DNA of 64,000 bases from an uncultured Flavobacteriales bacterium (GCA_937876195.1 CALEIK010000035.1:1-64000); one strand, 5' to 3'. Positions 51,656 to 61,639 are shown, counted from the stretch's first letter. Notes: generated from the letters alone by a model not told the origin. Translations and numbers: made by a program.

Positions 51656-52129
51656 ATGAAGTGGTGCATTTTATTTTTCGGGATGTTTTTCACCTTGGTT
51701 GAAACCAATGCCCAAGGAAATGAACGGATGTCAAAAGTAGGGACGCTTGTTGAGCACGCGCTAGATCAACTCGGAACACCTTACAAATGGGGAACAAGTA
51801 ATCCTTTTGTGAGTTTCGATTGTTCAGGATTTGCTTCATATGTGTATGGAACGATTAACGTCGATGCACCAAGAAGCTCGAGCGCTTATGCGTTGGTGGG
51901 AGACGAGGTGACTCTAGAACAGGCGCGGAAAGGTGACTGTATGGTATTCACAGGCACCGAAGAAGGAAGCACTACACCTGGACATGTGGGCATCATCGTA
52001 TCAAACGACGAGAAAGGAATTCATTTCATTCATTGCTCAAGTTCAAAGAAGCATTTTGGTGTGGTTTTAACGCACTATGAAAGTTCAGGATATCCAAAAC
52101 GGTTCCACTCTGTTCGACGCTTATTTTAA
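51656..52129 (+). CDS. Secreted NlpC/P60 family peptidoglycan hydrolase
   Basis: This 157-residue enzyme has a signal peptide (1-19, ending ETNAQ) and an NlpC/P60 (C40) domain. The catalytic Cys56 lies in SFDCSGFASYVYG and His110 in TPGHVGIIV, with a third polar residue likely in FIHCSSS. Such enzymes cut gamma-D-glutamyl peptide bonds in cell wall stem peptides and act in the periplasm. There is no extra SH3 or LysM module, so it is a minimal version. It stands upstream of the two-component genes, with 77 nt between. Confidence 0.92.
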   Translation: MKWCILFFGMFFTLVETNAQGNERMSKVGTLVEHALDQLGTPYKWGTSNPFVSFDCSGFASYVYGTINVDAPRSSSAYALVGDEVTLEQARKGDCMVFTGTEEGSTTPGHVGIIVSNDEKGIHFIHCSSSKKHFGVVLTHYESSGYPKRFHSVRRLF

Positions 52130-52206
52130 AGTATTGTGGTGTTAAAAAACGTTAAGCACCTTCATTTGCAAAGGGGTTTGATTTACATTCGTGAAAATCC
52201 ATTTTA

Positions 52207-53826
52207 GTGAAAAAGATACGTGTAAACTTCATTCTTGTCTTAGTGATTGTTGCCATGATTGCACTGCTTTTGATCCAAGCGTTTCAATCAGCTCAAATCT
52301 ATTACAGAAAATCCAATGAGTTTACCAAGCTTTTTTCTACGACCATGGAAAGTATTGCTTTGCGTCATGAGAAAGCGGAGGATATTCGCAAGTTTATGCA
52401 GCTGGCAAACAAGGATTTCAGCGGTCAGTACAAAGATATTTTAAAGGAAGAATTCCAGAACCTATTATCAGCTCAAGAATCGATTTCCATTCAAGACACC
52501 TCCATTTTTGAAAACGGAGAAATGGTGAATTACCTTATTATCAAGGGGAAAACGTATGATTCTATTTCTGGGTTGACTGCAGAACAAAGAGTATTGGCTA
52601 GAGACGTTCGTCAGTTAAGAGATTTGTTTCAGAACAATCAACGCGTGAACAAGGATTCTTTGAAGTTGGCGGTGCAGTTGGATCAACGAGTAATTCAGCA
52701 AATTTTTAAGAAGGCTCGATTTGTGAACGAGATGATGATTGAAGCATTCCGCAATAATGTTTATGAAGACCCATCAAAACGACTGACAATTGATTTATTG
52801 GACTCAATTATACAGCACGAGTTAAAGGGACATGAATTGCCAAGTCAATTTGAGTTTGTGATAAGTGATGAGAACAATAAGCTCATCAATTTTGAAAATG
52901 CACCCAGCAGCTACGGGACCTATGTTGACACTGCACAAACGCATAAAACAGTCTTGTTCCCAAGCAATCCATTGGATGAGGATTTATACCTTCACATACG
53001 TTTTCCACGCCAAGAGTACTTTTTAATCAAGCAAATGGGATTGCCTTTGGCAATAAGCCTTGTATTGATATTTATCATCGTTGTGGCGATGGTATTTATG
53101 TTCAGAACGATATTAAATCAAAAGAAATTTTCGGAACTAAAGAATGACTTTATTTCAAACATGACTCATGAGTTTCGTACGCCGATTTCTACCATTTCGT
53201 TGGCTTGTGAGGCAATGAATGATAAAGATATGATTGGTGTTGACAATGCCAATGTTCAGCCTTATGTGAAAATGATCAACGATGAAAATAAGCGATTGAG
53301 TCTTTTGGTTGAACGAATTTTGCAGAGCGCTTCACTTGATAAGGGTGATTTAAAAATTCAAACCGAAAAAGTACTGTTGAATGAGGTGATCCATGACATT
53401 GTTCAGAGTGCGTCACTGAGAGTGAACAGCGCAGGCGGAAGAATACGTTTGGATTTGTGTACAGAGCTTATTGAAATAGAAGGCGATAAAATGCACATTA
53501 CAAATGCAATTTCTAATTTATTGGACAATGCAATAAAATACAGCAATGCTGTGCCGGATGTGTTAATCTCAATGAAAAGAGAAGGGAAGAAAGTTTATTT
53601 GAGTGTAGCGGATAATGGAATTGGAATTAAAAAGGAGCATTTAGATAAAATATTTGATAAATTGTACCGTATTCCTACAGGGAACATTCACAATGTAAAA
53701 GGTTTTGGATTGGGACTGAGTTATGTGAAGGCGATTGCCGAGTTACATGGCTGGGAAATTCAAGTAAAAAGTAAAGTGGATCAGGGATCTGTGTTTACAT
53801 TGATAATTAAAGTTGAAGAAAAATGA
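52207..53826 (+). CDS. Two-component sensor histidine kinase
   Basis: The 539-residue inner-membrane kinase has spans at about 7-25 and 278-302 that flank a ~250-residue periplasmic sensor region of no known fold. The HisKA box NMTHEFRTPIST has phospho-acceptor His321. The ATPase domain shows N-box NAISNLLDNAIKYS, G1 VADNGIGI and GFGLGLSYVKAIAEL. It starts with GTG at 52207. The stop overlaps the regulator start as ATGA, so the pair is coupled. The signal is unknown, but polysaccharide genes follow. Confidence 0.94.
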   Translation: MKKIRVNFILVLVIVAMIALLLIQAFQSAQIYYRKSNEFTKLFSTTMESIALRHEKAEDIRKFMQLANKDFSGQYKDILKEEFQNLLSAQESISIQDTSIFENGEMVNYLIIKGKTYDSISGLTAEQRVLARDVRQLRDLFQNNQRVNKDSLKLAVQLDQRVIQQIFKKARFVNEMMIEAFRNNVYEDPSKRLTIDLLDSIIQHELKGHELPSQFEFVISDENNKLINFENAPSSYGTYVDTAQTHKTVLFPSNPLDEDLYLHIRFPRQEYFLIKQMGLPLAISLVLIFIIVVAMVFMFRTILNQKKFSELKNDFISNMTHEFRTPISTISLACEAMNDKDMIGVDNANVQPYVKMINDENKRLSLLVERILQSASLDKGDLKIQTEKVLLNEVIHDIVQSASLRVNSAGGRIRLDLCTELIEIEGDKMHITNAISNLLDNAIKYSNAVPDVLISMKREGKKVYLSVADNGIGIKKEHLDKIFDKLYRIPTGNIHNVKGFGLGLSYVKAIAELHGWEIQVKSKVDQGSVFTLIIKVEEK

Positions 53827-54515
53827 AAAAGGTAACGCGTATACTACTAGCAGAGGATGACATCAATCTGGGTCAGTTGCTGCACACATTTTTAAAATCT
53901 AAAGGGTTCGATGTTGCATTGGCTCAAAATGGAAAAATTGCTTTTGAAAAATTCAATCAGCAGCAGTATGACTTTTGTATTTTTGATATCATGATGCCTG
54001 AAATGGATGGTTTTACCCTCGCAAAAGAAATCCGCGAAATCGATAAAAAAGTGCCAATACTTTTTCTTACCGCGAAATCGATGAAGGAAGATAAGTTAGA
54101 AGGCTTTTCAATCGGAGCGGATGATTATTTGACAAAACCTTTTGCCATGGAGGAATTACTCGCGAGAATTACTGCTATTTTGCGACGAACTGAAGATGAG
54201 TCGGAAGAAACTACGAATGGAGAAGTGTTCGTGGGCAAAATAAAATATGAGCCAGAGTATCGCATGCTGTACCTGAAGGCTGGCGAAAAGAAATTAACAA
54301 CGAAGGAAAATCAGTTGTTGCAATTGTTGGTGAAAAATCAAAACGAGATTTTGGATAGAAACGCGACACTAAGAGCAATTTGGGGTGACGACAATTATTT
54401 CAACGGACGCAGTATGGATGTATATATTGCGAAGTTGAGAAAGGCGCTAAAAGAGGACGAAAACATTGAGATTATGAATGTTCACGGCAAAGGATTTAAG
54501 CTGATCGTAAAATAA
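53823..54515 (+). CDS. OmpR-family response regulator
   Basis: The 230-residue regulator has a receiver domain with the acidic pocket LLAEDDIN, phospho-acceptor Asp55 in FDIMMPEMDGF, the FLTAKS switch and a conserved Lys in YLTKPF. A linker leads to a winged-helix DNA-binding domain (about 130-230: KLTTKENQLLQLLV, GRSMDVYIAKLRKAL). It is the partner of the kinase whose stop codon it overlaps. Targets are unknown; the next genes begin 34-70 nt away and could be among them. Confidence 0.95.
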   Translation: MKKVTRILLAEDDINLGQLLHTFLKSKGFDVALAQNGKIAFEKFNQQQYDFCIFDIMMPEMDGFTLAKEIREIDKKVPILFLTAKSMKEDKLEGFSIGADDYLTKPFAMEELLARITAILRRTEDESEETTNGEVFVGKIKYEPEYRMLYLKAGEKKLTTKENQLLQLLVKNQNEILDRNATLRAIWGDDNYFNGRSMDVYIAKLRKALKEDENIEIMNVHGKGFKLIVK

Positions 54516-54528
54516 TTCCAACTTTTAC

Positions 54529-54536
54529 TAATTTTG
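54529..54536 (+). promoter_or_regulatory. -7 promoter element of the polysaccharide flippase gene
   Basis: TAATTTTG fits TAnnTTTG. The first possible in-frame ATG is 13 nt away (54550) and the preferred one 49 nt away (54586). No clear -33 TTG is seen. Confidence 0.5.
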
Positions 54537-54585
54537 CGTCGTTTTATGAATGATAACACTAGGTTTGTCGTTCCTTACTGAATCG

Positions 54586-56025
54586 ATGCAAAAAAAATTC
54601 ATTTCCAATCTTGCTTTTCTGGTTGTATTAAACCTCTTGGTAAAACCAGTGGCCATTTTTGGAATTGATGCTGCGGTTCAGAATGAGGTAGGTGCGGAAA
54701 GCTACGGGATTTACTTCTCATTATTGAATTTCTCCATGTTGTTCAATATTTTGCTCGATTTTGGAATCAATAACTTCACTACAAAGAACATAGCACAGCA
54801 CCCGCAAATTGCTTCCAAGTATATTGGTAAAATTCTGGTTTTCCGCTTGATTTTGTTTTTGTTTTACGCTGTGTTTAGTTACTCCATCGCATTTGTATTG
54901 AATTGGAATAGCTACGAGCTATATTTGTTAAGCTTCCTGGTATTGAATCAACTACTAGTCACATTAATAGCGTATGTAAGAAGTCATTTTGGAGGCCTTC
55001 TCTTTTTTAAAACGGAAGCTTTCATAGGTGTTCTGGATCGGGTTTTACTGATTTTCATCTGTGGAGCTGTGTTGTATTTCCCGATGACGCATACACCATT
55101 TAATATTGAGTGGTTTATCTGGTTTCAAACGATTTGTTATGGACTTACTTTGGTGATAGGGTTTGTTTTACTCTTTGGTAAAATTGGAATGCCGAAATTC
55201 AATTACACCACTGCTTTTTCAATGGTAATTATTAGAAAGAGCTTTCCATATGCTCTGTTAATCATGCTCATGATGATATACACACGTGTGGATTCGGTAA
55301 TGATCGAGCGCATGCATGAAAATGGCAAAGCTGAGGCCGGGTATTACGCGCAGGGCTTTCGACTGGTAAACGCCTTCTTTATGTTTGCCATGCTTTTTTC
55401 TAACCTACTGTTTCCTCTTTTTTCAAAAATGTTTAAACGAAAAGAAGAAACGATTCCTCTATTTTCTATTGCATCAAGACTGCTAATCGGTGGAGCAATA
55501 CTGTTGGCCATTGTGAGCTTTTTTAACAGCGAATATATACTTGATCTCGTTTACAACGCTGATATAGCAGAAAGTAGCAACTCGTTTAAATTGTTAATGA
55601 TCAGCTTTGTAGGGATGTGCGCCACCATTATTTTTGGAACACTGCTTACTGCAAAGGGTAATATGCGCTTCTTGAATATTGTAGCAGGAATTGGAATCGT
55701 CATTAATTTTGCCATTAATTTATACCTGATTCCAAAATATGGTGCAACGGGTGCAGCCATCGCAACGTGCATCACCCAGACGGTGGTTTCTTTGACGCAA
55801 TTGATTTATTGCATTAAGGAATTGAAAATAGCCTTTTCGATAATCTTTGCTGTTCAATTGCTGCTCTTCGTTTCAAGTTTGTTAGCGATGAGTTATTTTA
55901 TTGAGGTAACTTCATTCATATTCTTTGTAATTCTATTGCTTCTAGCATTTATTTCCATGATTGTTTTTCGTTTCATTGACGTCAAAGCGCTGATTTCGAT
56001 TGTAAAAAGTTCATCGAAAGATTAA
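54586..56025 (+). CDS. Polysaccharide flippase (Wzx-like)
   Basis: This 479-residue inner-membrane protein has about 12-14 hydrophobic spans and belongs to the MATE-like MVF superfamily of polysaccharide transporters. It would flip lipid-linked oligosaccharides across the inner membrane. Segments such as QKKFISNLAFLVVLNLLVKP at the start and the polar TRVDSVMIERMHENG loop fit Wzx proteins of Bacteroidota. I start at ATG 54586, where the family begins; ATG 54550 would add 12 residues. It is followed by the chain-length and polymerase/ligase-like genes. Confidence 0.87.
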   Translation: MQKKFISNLAFLVVLNLLVKPVAIFGIDAAVQNEVGAESYGIYFSLLNFSMLFNILLDFGINNFTTKNIAQHPQIASKYIGKILVFRLILFLFYAVFSYSIAFVLNWNSYELYLLSFLVLNQLLVTLIAYVRSHFGGLLFFKTEAFIGVLDRVLLIFICGAVLYFPMTHTPFNIEWFIWFQTICYGLTLVIGFVLLFGKIGMPKFNYTTAFSMVIIRKSFPYALLIMLMMIYTRVDSVMIERMHENGKAEAGYYAQGFRLVNAFFMFAMLFSNLLFPLFSKMFKRKEETIPLFSIASRLLIGGAILLAIVSFFNSEYILDLVYNADIAESSNSFKLLMISFVGMCATIIFGTLLTAKGNMRFLNIVAGIGIVINFAINLYLIPKYGATGAAIATCITQTVVSLTQLIYCIKELKIAFSIIFAVQLLLFVSSLLAMSYFIEVTSFIFFVILLLLAFISMIVFRFIDVKALISIVKSSSKD

Positions 56026-56098
56026 AACATATTCGGCATAATAAATTACAAATTTCGCAGTTATTAGTCAAGTGTTGATGAAAATCATTTAGAACAAT

Positions 56099-56106
56099 TA
56101 TATTTG
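56099..56106 (+). promoter_or_regulatory. -7 promoter element of the Wzz-like gene
   Basis: TATATTTG fits TAnnTTTG and lies 20 nt before the ATG at 56127. A TTG at 56075-56077 gives a 21-nt spacer, slightly long. The chain-length gene may thus be transcribed apart from the flippase. Confidence 0.5.
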
Positions 56107-56126
56107 CAAAATTTAAACTGAATACT

Positions 56127-57122
56127 ATGGCAGAAAACGTGAACGAGTTTGATAAGGAAAGAGCATCTCTTTTGTTGTTCATTTGGCTCAAAAGAAAGGT
56201 GATTGTAATAATCACGGCGATTGCATTTGTTGCCGCTGTTATTGTGTCGTTATGCATAACTCCTATTTTTAAATCTACAGCCATAATTTTCCCGAGTGCA
56301 ACTAACACTGTTTCTTTTTCTGAGTTCCAGAATCTGAAGGCTTCACCCATGGACTTTGGAGGAGAAGGACAGGCTGAGCAATTGGTGCAAGTTTTAAAAT
56401 CTACCATCCTTCGAAATCGCATAGTAGATCAATTTGATTTAATAAACCACTATGACATTGATTCAACTGATATCTACAAATATTATAAACTTGGAAAGGA
56501 GTGGGAGGACCATGTTGATTTTAAACGAACCCGGTATGGTTCAATTCGTATTGACGTTTTCGATAGAGATCCCGAATTAGCGGCACAGATTGCTAATAGG
56601 ATTGTCAATCTAATTGATACAGTAAAGAACGACATGATTCGTGAACGTACCGTTCCAGCGTTTGAGATTATTCAAAGAAAGCGGAAAATGATTGAAGCCG
56701 AAAAGAGTTCAATTTTGAGTGAGCTGGATAGTCTGTCAAAACTAGGAGTGGTATCAATTGAAGTGCGCGCAACTATATTTTTAGCATACGGTGAGTCAAA
56801 AAGCTCAGAGGATAAGGCATTCCTTAAAGACAGGATGAACGTAAACGTTTTATACGGTTCGAGGTATGATGCACTTGAAAAAATGCGTGATGTAAAAATA
56901 AATGAACTTTCTAAGTTTGAAGAGGCTTATGAGCAGGCAGAATCAGATGCAAATACAAATTTCAGCCATAAATTTATTGTTGAACCTGCAGTAGTTTCAG
57001 ATAGGAAGGACACTCCAAAACGCGTAGTTATTGTCTTGGTTGCTACAATTGCCGGCTTTGTTTTTGCTGTTTTCGCTTTACTGGTGCGAGAGCGTATTTC
57101 TGAACTTCGAAAAGCTACCTAA
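56127..57122 (+). CDS. Wzz-like polysaccharide chain-length determinant protein
   Basis: The 331-residue protein has two membrane spans (about 24-46 and 297-319) enclosing a periplasmic, partly coiled-coil domain, the layout of Wzz/polysaccharide co-polymerases. The N-terminal FKSTAIIFPSATN and the C-terminal PAVVSDRKDTPKRVVIVL proline segment are typical. It would regulate the length of surface polysaccharide chains. There is no fused tyrosine-kinase domain. Its stop is followed at once by the GTG of the next gene, so the two are coupled. Confidence 0.87.
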   Translation: MAENVNEFDKERASLLLFIWLKRKVIVIITAIAFVAAVIVSLCITPIFKSTAIIFPSATNTVSFSEFQNLKASPMDFGGEGQAEQLVQVLKSTILRNRIVDQFDLINHYDIDSTDIYKYYKLGKEWEDHVDFKRTRYGSIRIDVFDRDPELAAQIANRIVNLIDTVKNDMIRERTVPAFEIIQRKRKMIEAEKSSILSELDSLSKLGVVSIEVRATIFLAYGESKSSEDKAFLKDRMNVNVLYGSRYDALEKMRDVKINELSKFEEAYEQAESDANTNFSHKFIVEPAVVSDRKDTPKRVVIVLVATIAGFVFAVFALLVRERISELRKAT

Positions 57123-58559
57123 GTGCAAGATTTAAGGCAACATAAAGGTATAGTTGGCTTTAGTCTATTCTTTATTGCGATTTCTGGTTATTTAATATGG
57201 GAAGATCTATACTATTTCATTTTAGCACCTATAGGTCTGATGGCGATTTACCTTGCTATTTTTTACACGGAATACACGTATTTAGCAATTGGCTTTTTAA
57301 CGCCTCTCTCGATAAACATTGAAGAATACACTGAGAGTTTTGGTTTGTATGTTCCTACGGAACCGTTGCTTTTTGGATTGATGCTGTGGTTGTTGTTGCA
57401 ACAATTAAAGCAAAACACCCTGGATCGAACTATATGGAAACACCCCATTATTTTGGCAGTTGGAGCTTATTTACTTTGGACAATTATTACATCCATCATT
57501 AGCACGGATCCTGTTGTATCGTTTAAGTTTTTGTTGGCACGACTTTGGTTCATTGTTCCTTTATTACTATTTGGCACTAGAATATTCAATAAAAAGGAGA
57601 ATATTATTCGGTTCATTTGGCTGTTCTCTATTGCCATGTGTTTGGTTATTGTTTATACCCTTGTTATACATGGGGCTTATGGTTTTGGAGAACAGGAAGG
57701 ACATTGGGTAATGTGGCCATTCTTTAAAGATCATACTATTTATGGAGCGACAATAGCGCTACTCACACCACTCCTTTTTGGGATCTATTTTTCAAAAAAA
57801 CACACTCCACTTATCGGAATGATACTCTTGTTTATGATTATAGTTACTCTCGTTGGGTTGTATTTCTCGTATTCTAGAGCTGCCTGGCTGAGTGTAATTA
57901 CTGCTTTGATGGTGCTGGCAGCAATTAAACTGCGAATAAAGTTTAAATATATTGCAGCAACAGTTTTAGTTGGATTTATGGCAACTTATTTTTCCTGGGA
58001 TTCAATTCAAATGGAACTGGAAAGGAACAAATTTGAACACACCACGGAAGAATTTGGAGAAAAACTGCAGAGCGCAACGAATGTTACTACAGATGCCTCA
58101 AATTTGGAAAGGTTGAATCGTTGGTCATGTGCTATCGAAATGTTTAAAGAACGGCCGATTTTTGGTTTTGGTCCTGGAACCTACGCCTTTGAATATGCTC
58201 GTTTTCAACATCCGGATCAAATGACCATCATTTCGACTAACTTTGGTACCAAGGGAAATGCACACAGTGAGTACCTTGGTCCGCTCGCTGAGATGGGCGT
58301 GTTAGGTTTGGTAACTGTGTTGCTTATCGTGATTGCCATTTTTTATAAGAGTATTACCCTGTACCACAAATGGCCGCAAGAAGATCGGTTGATGCGTACC
58401 ATATTGCTATCTATGATTCTTGCTCTTGTTACTTATTTTGTACATGGCGCCATAAACAACTATTTGGATGCTGATAAGGCAGCCGTTCCTATTTGGGTCT
58501 TTTGTGCAGCGTTTATTGGTTTGGAGATAAGATTAAATAAACTGAATCAAACTTCATAG
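57123..58559 (+). CDS. O-antigen ligase / polymerase family protein
   Basis: The 478-residue inner-membrane protein has about 11 spans and a large periplasmic loop (about 300-390) with GFGPGTYAFEYARFQ and NAHSEYLGPLAEMG, the conserved O-antigen ligase (Wzy_C) signature. It would polymerise O-units or transfer them to an acceptor; sequence alone cannot separate Wzy from WaaL. It starts with GTG directly after the Wzz-like stop. The 96 nt after its stop contain only a T-rich stretch. Confidence 0.87.
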   Translation: MQDLRQHKGIVGFSLFFIAISGYLIWEDLYYFILAPIGLMAIYLAIFYTEYTYLAIGFLTPLSINIEEYTESFGLYVPTEPLLFGLMLWLLLQQLKQNTLDRTIWKHPIILAVGAYLLWTIITSIISTDPVVSFKFLLARLWFIVPLLLFGTRIFNKKENIIRFIWLFSIAMCLVIVYTLVIHGAYGFGEQEGHWVMWPFFKDHTIYGATIALLTPLLFGIYFSKKHTPLIGMILLFMIIVTLVGLYFSYSRAAWLSVITALMVLAAIKLRIKFKYIAATVLVGFMATYFSWDSIQMELERNKFEHTTEEFGEKLQSATNVTTDASNLERLNRWSCAIEMFKERPIFGFGPGTYAFEYARFQHPDQMTIISTNFGTKGNAHSEYLGPLAEMGVLGLVTVLLIVIAIFYKSITLYHKWPQEDRLMRTILLSMILALVTYFVHGAINNYLDADKAAVPIWVFCAAFIGLEIRLNKLNQTS

Positions 58560-58655
58560 AGAAGAACTGAAGTGCTCAACTTTATCAGAGAAATTCCTTT
58601 AAAATTTTCTTTTTTTTTGATGTTGAATTTCAACTTTTTGTTTAACTTAAGGTAA

Positions 58656-60953
58656 ATGATGACAAAAATTGAACCCATTGAAACGAATGAAATTGCGCAA
58701 TTTGTAGAGCGATTCATTAATCAAACCGACCAATCTATTTTCCTAACTGGAAAAGCCGGAACAGGTAAAACAACCTTGCTACAAAAAATTGTAAAATCAA
58801 CGTACAAACAAACGGTGATTGTTGCCCCAACAGGCATAGCAGCGTTGAATGCTGGCGGTGTTACCATCCACTCATTTTTTCAACTACCATTTGGTGGATT
58901 TATACCTGATTTTAATGTAAATGCTGAATTTACAGGAAATGTAAAATTGGAGTCAAAAACATCTCTTATGCGGCATTTTAAAATGAATGCAAGACAAAAG
59001 GGAATCATGCAAAACCTGGAGCTGCTCATTATCGATGAGGTAAGTATGCTTCGAGCAGATATTTTAGATGCAATGGATTGGACTTTACGCAATGTGCGTA
59101 AGATCAATCAACCATTCGGAGCTGTTCAAGTTCTATTTATTGGAGATTTGTTGCAACTTCCACCCGTAATTAAGCAGGATGAGTGGCAATTTCTGAGAAA
59201 TTATTACCGAGGGATTTATTTTTTTAATGCGAAAGTAATTGAAGAGAAAGCACCAATTTATATCGAGTTGGAAAAGGTATATCGTCAAGACAACGAAGAA
59301 TTTATCAAGCTGTTAAACAATCTGCGTAATAATGCAATCACGCAAAAGGACGTGGATGTGCTAAACACACATGTCAGAACAAATTTTAATGCTTCGGAGC
59401 ACGACGATTATATTACCCTGACAACGCACAACAACGCCGCAGATGAGATGAACCGAAAGGCACTCGTAAAACTCACTACGAATTCCGTAAAATTTGAGGC
59501 TGAAATTACAGGAAATTTTCCTGAACACTTATATCCTATTGACTGTACACTGGAACTTAAAATTGGTGCTCAAGTGATGTTTATCAAAAATGATCTTTCA
59601 CACGAAAAGGAATTTTACAATGGGAAAATGGGAAAAATCATAGCCCTCGAACCGGATGAAATCAAAGTGAACTTTCCCGAAGAGCGAAAAACAATTACTG
59701 TGGAACGCTATGAATGGAACAATATAAAGTATGATTTAAATGCTGCAACGGGTGAAGTTGAAGAGGAAATACTAGGAACTTTCGTTCATTTTCCTTTGAA
59801 ACTCGCGTGGGCAATCACAGTACACAAGAGTCAAGGATTGACGTTTGACAAAGCGATTATTGATGTATCCAAAGTATTCGTACCTGGACAAGCCTATGTT
59901 GCACTCTCAAGATTACGCTCGTTGGAGGGACTCGTTTTATTGAATCCAATTAGAATGAATGGCTTGGCCAGTGATCAACATGTGATTGATTATGCGAAGT
60001 CTAAAGAAAATGAAACTGGCTTGAATGATAAATTGGACGATGCCACTTTTCAGTACCTTCAAGGAGTGCTCGTCAGAGCATTTGATTGGGTAGAGTTGCA
60101 TCATGCATGGAAGAGCCACGTCACTTCATACACGCTCTTAGGAGCAAAATCTGTGAAAGGTGCGAATAGTTCTTGGGCATCCCAACAGCTTCAGATTTTA
60201 AGTGGCACTATAGATGCAGCACGAAAGTTCAGGGCCCAAATTGAGCGTTTGTTTGCAGAAAGGAAAGTAAATATAGATCTTATACAAGAACGCGTAGATG
60301 CGGGATACAATTACTTTATTAAACCCTTGGATGGTATCGTATATGCTACCCTAAAGAAAATGGGTGAAATTCAACAGAAGAAGACAGTCAAAAACTATAA
60401 CGAGGAACTTGAGGACCTAGATCAATTAACGACTGAAGTTGTTTTGAGAATTAAAAAGGCACGCATTTTAACAGAAGCTCTTTTGAATGGAAGAGAATTG
60501 GATAAGAGTGTTATTCTAACGGAGGAGATTAAGCACTACAAATTAGGCAAGGTTAACCTCGTAAAGAATGAACTGCGCGCATCGAAAACCACGTTTGATT
60601 TTGACACGGATTTTGTCGAGGTGAAAACGAAAAAATCGCGAAAAGCAGCACCCAAGGAAAAAAAGATTTCCACTTATGAGCGAACATTGGAAATGATGAA
60701 AAGTGGAAAAACCGTGGATGAAATCGCCAAAGAGCGACAGTTAAGCGATAAGACAATCTATGGACATTGCGCTCGCCTGATTAGTCTCGAAAAACTGGAA
60801 TTGGACGAAGTACTAGAAATAGATCGAATCAATGCCCTGTATGAGGTGTTTGAAAAATACAATGGAATGTCTTTGACACCCTTGAAGGAACTTGTAGGTG
60901 ATGATTTTACTTGGGAAGAACTAAAACTCTATCAAGCTTCACTGATCATCTAG
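58656..60953 (+). CDS. PIF1-like helicase with C-terminal helix-turn-helix
   Basis: This 765-residue protein has a superfamily 1 helicase core: Walker A TGKAGTGKTT (31-40), PTGIAALNAGG, Walker B LLIIDEVSMLRADI, a GDLLQLPPV motif, and the C-terminal TVHKSQGLTFD and GQAYVALSRLRSLEG motifs. A helical region follows (about 460-650). A final HTH domain (about 670-720: TVDEIAKERQLSDKTIYGHC) resembles the RQC-type helix-turn-helix of some RecQ and PIF1-like proteins. It probably unwinds DNA in repair or replication restart. Its end overlaps the convergent gene by 8 nt. Confidence 0.92.
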   Translation: MMTKIEPIETNEIAQFVERFINQTDQSIFLTGKAGTGKTTLLQKIVKSTYKQTVIVAPTGIAALNAGGVTIHSFFQLPFGGFIPDFNVNAEFTGNVKLESKTSLMRHFKMNARQKGIMQNLELLIIDEVSMLRADILDAMDWTLRNVRKINQPFGAVQVLFIGDLLQLPPVIKQDEWQFLRNYYRGIYFFNAKVIEEKAPIYIELEKVYRQDNEEFIKLLNNLRNNAITQKDVDVLNTHVRTNFNASEHDDYITLTTHNNAADEMNRKALVKLTTNSVKFEAEITGNFPEHLYPIDCTLELKIGAQVMFIKNDLSHEKEFYNGKMGKIIALEPDEIKVNFPEERKTITVERYEWNNIKYDLNAATGEVEEEILGTFVHFPLKLAWAITVHKSQGLTFDKAIIDVSKVFVPGQAYVALSRLRSLEGLVLLNPIRMNGLASDQHVIDYAKSKENETGLNDKLDDATFQYLQGVLVRAFDWVELHHAWKSHVTSYTLLGAKSVKGANSSWASQQLQILSGTIDAARKFRAQIERLFAERKVNIDLIQERVDAGYNYFIKPLDGIVYATLKKMGEIQQKKTVKNYNEELEDLDQLTTEVVLRIKKARILTEALLNGRELDKSVILTEEIKHYKLGKVNLVKNELRASKTTFDFDTDFVEVKTKKSRKAAPKEKKISTYERTLEMMKSGKTVDEIAKERQLSDKTIYGHCARLISLEKLELDEVLEIDRINALYEVFEKYNGMSLTPLKELVGDDFTWEELKLYQASLII

Positions 60954-61599
60954 TTTTCTTGTAGGTATTAGAAATTAAGAAAACGGTGTTGAGCAATGTG
61001 CTTAACTCTTCTTTTGTAGGTGAAAGCAAAATAATTTCTAAATCAGGTCCTTGAATGCTTTTCGTTGACTCAATAAAGTCAAAGGCGGTTGTTTCAAAAT
61101 CATAATCGAGTTGTTTAACCGTCAAATTCTTGTTTTCAAAAAGTAAGGTCGAAGGTATATAATACCCATTTTCATAGGTGTTTAAGATGAATTCATTCGC
61201 AACGCGATTTGATTTGCAAAGTACATTTTTACTACCAGCACCTATGATTATTTCCTTATTTCTAATTCCAAAAAAGTAACGATCTTCCTCCATGACACAG
61301 GGCAAAGAATCGTTTTGCAATACACCGAAAATATATCCATTCCGAACGTCATACGTGGATGACTCACGAATTTCCTCGCGGCTGATCGACGAAATAGTAG
61401 TTGAAATCATGGCAATGCCACCTTCATTCACCTCAAGCACGTGGTTTCCCGTACCAATTGTATATTTCCCATACCATTTTTTATCAACTGTTACAAGGGC
61501 TGTTTCACCATCTGGTAGGGAAGATGAAAAGTAATAGGACTTTTGTCCTATTAAAGAAAATGTGAGAAATAGACTTGCAATTAAACCAAATATTTTCAT
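60946..61599 (-). CDS. Secreted protein of unknown function
   Basis: The 217-residue product has a signal peptide (1-18, FLTFSLIGQ). The rest is a mix of beta strands with an ESTKSI helix near the end. I recognise no family, enzyme motif or sorting domain, so it may be periplasmic. It converges with the helicase gene (8-nt overlap) and diverges from recJ. A chance frame is unlikely given the signal peptide and length. Confidence 0.72.
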   Translation of the reverse strand: MKIFGLIASLFLTFSLIGQKSYYFSSSLPDGETALVTVDKKWYGKYTIGTGNHVLEVNEGGIAMISTTISSISREEIRESSTYDVRNGYIFGVLQNDSLPCVMEEDRYFFGIRNKEIIIGAGSKNVLCKSNRVANEFILNTYENGYYIPSTLLFENKNLTVKQLDYDFETTAFDFIESTKSIQGPDLEIILLSPTKEELSTLLNTVFLISNTYKKTR

Positions 61600-61639
61600 A
61601 ACTTAATAAAAGAGAACCTAAATTTACAAAACACAATCG

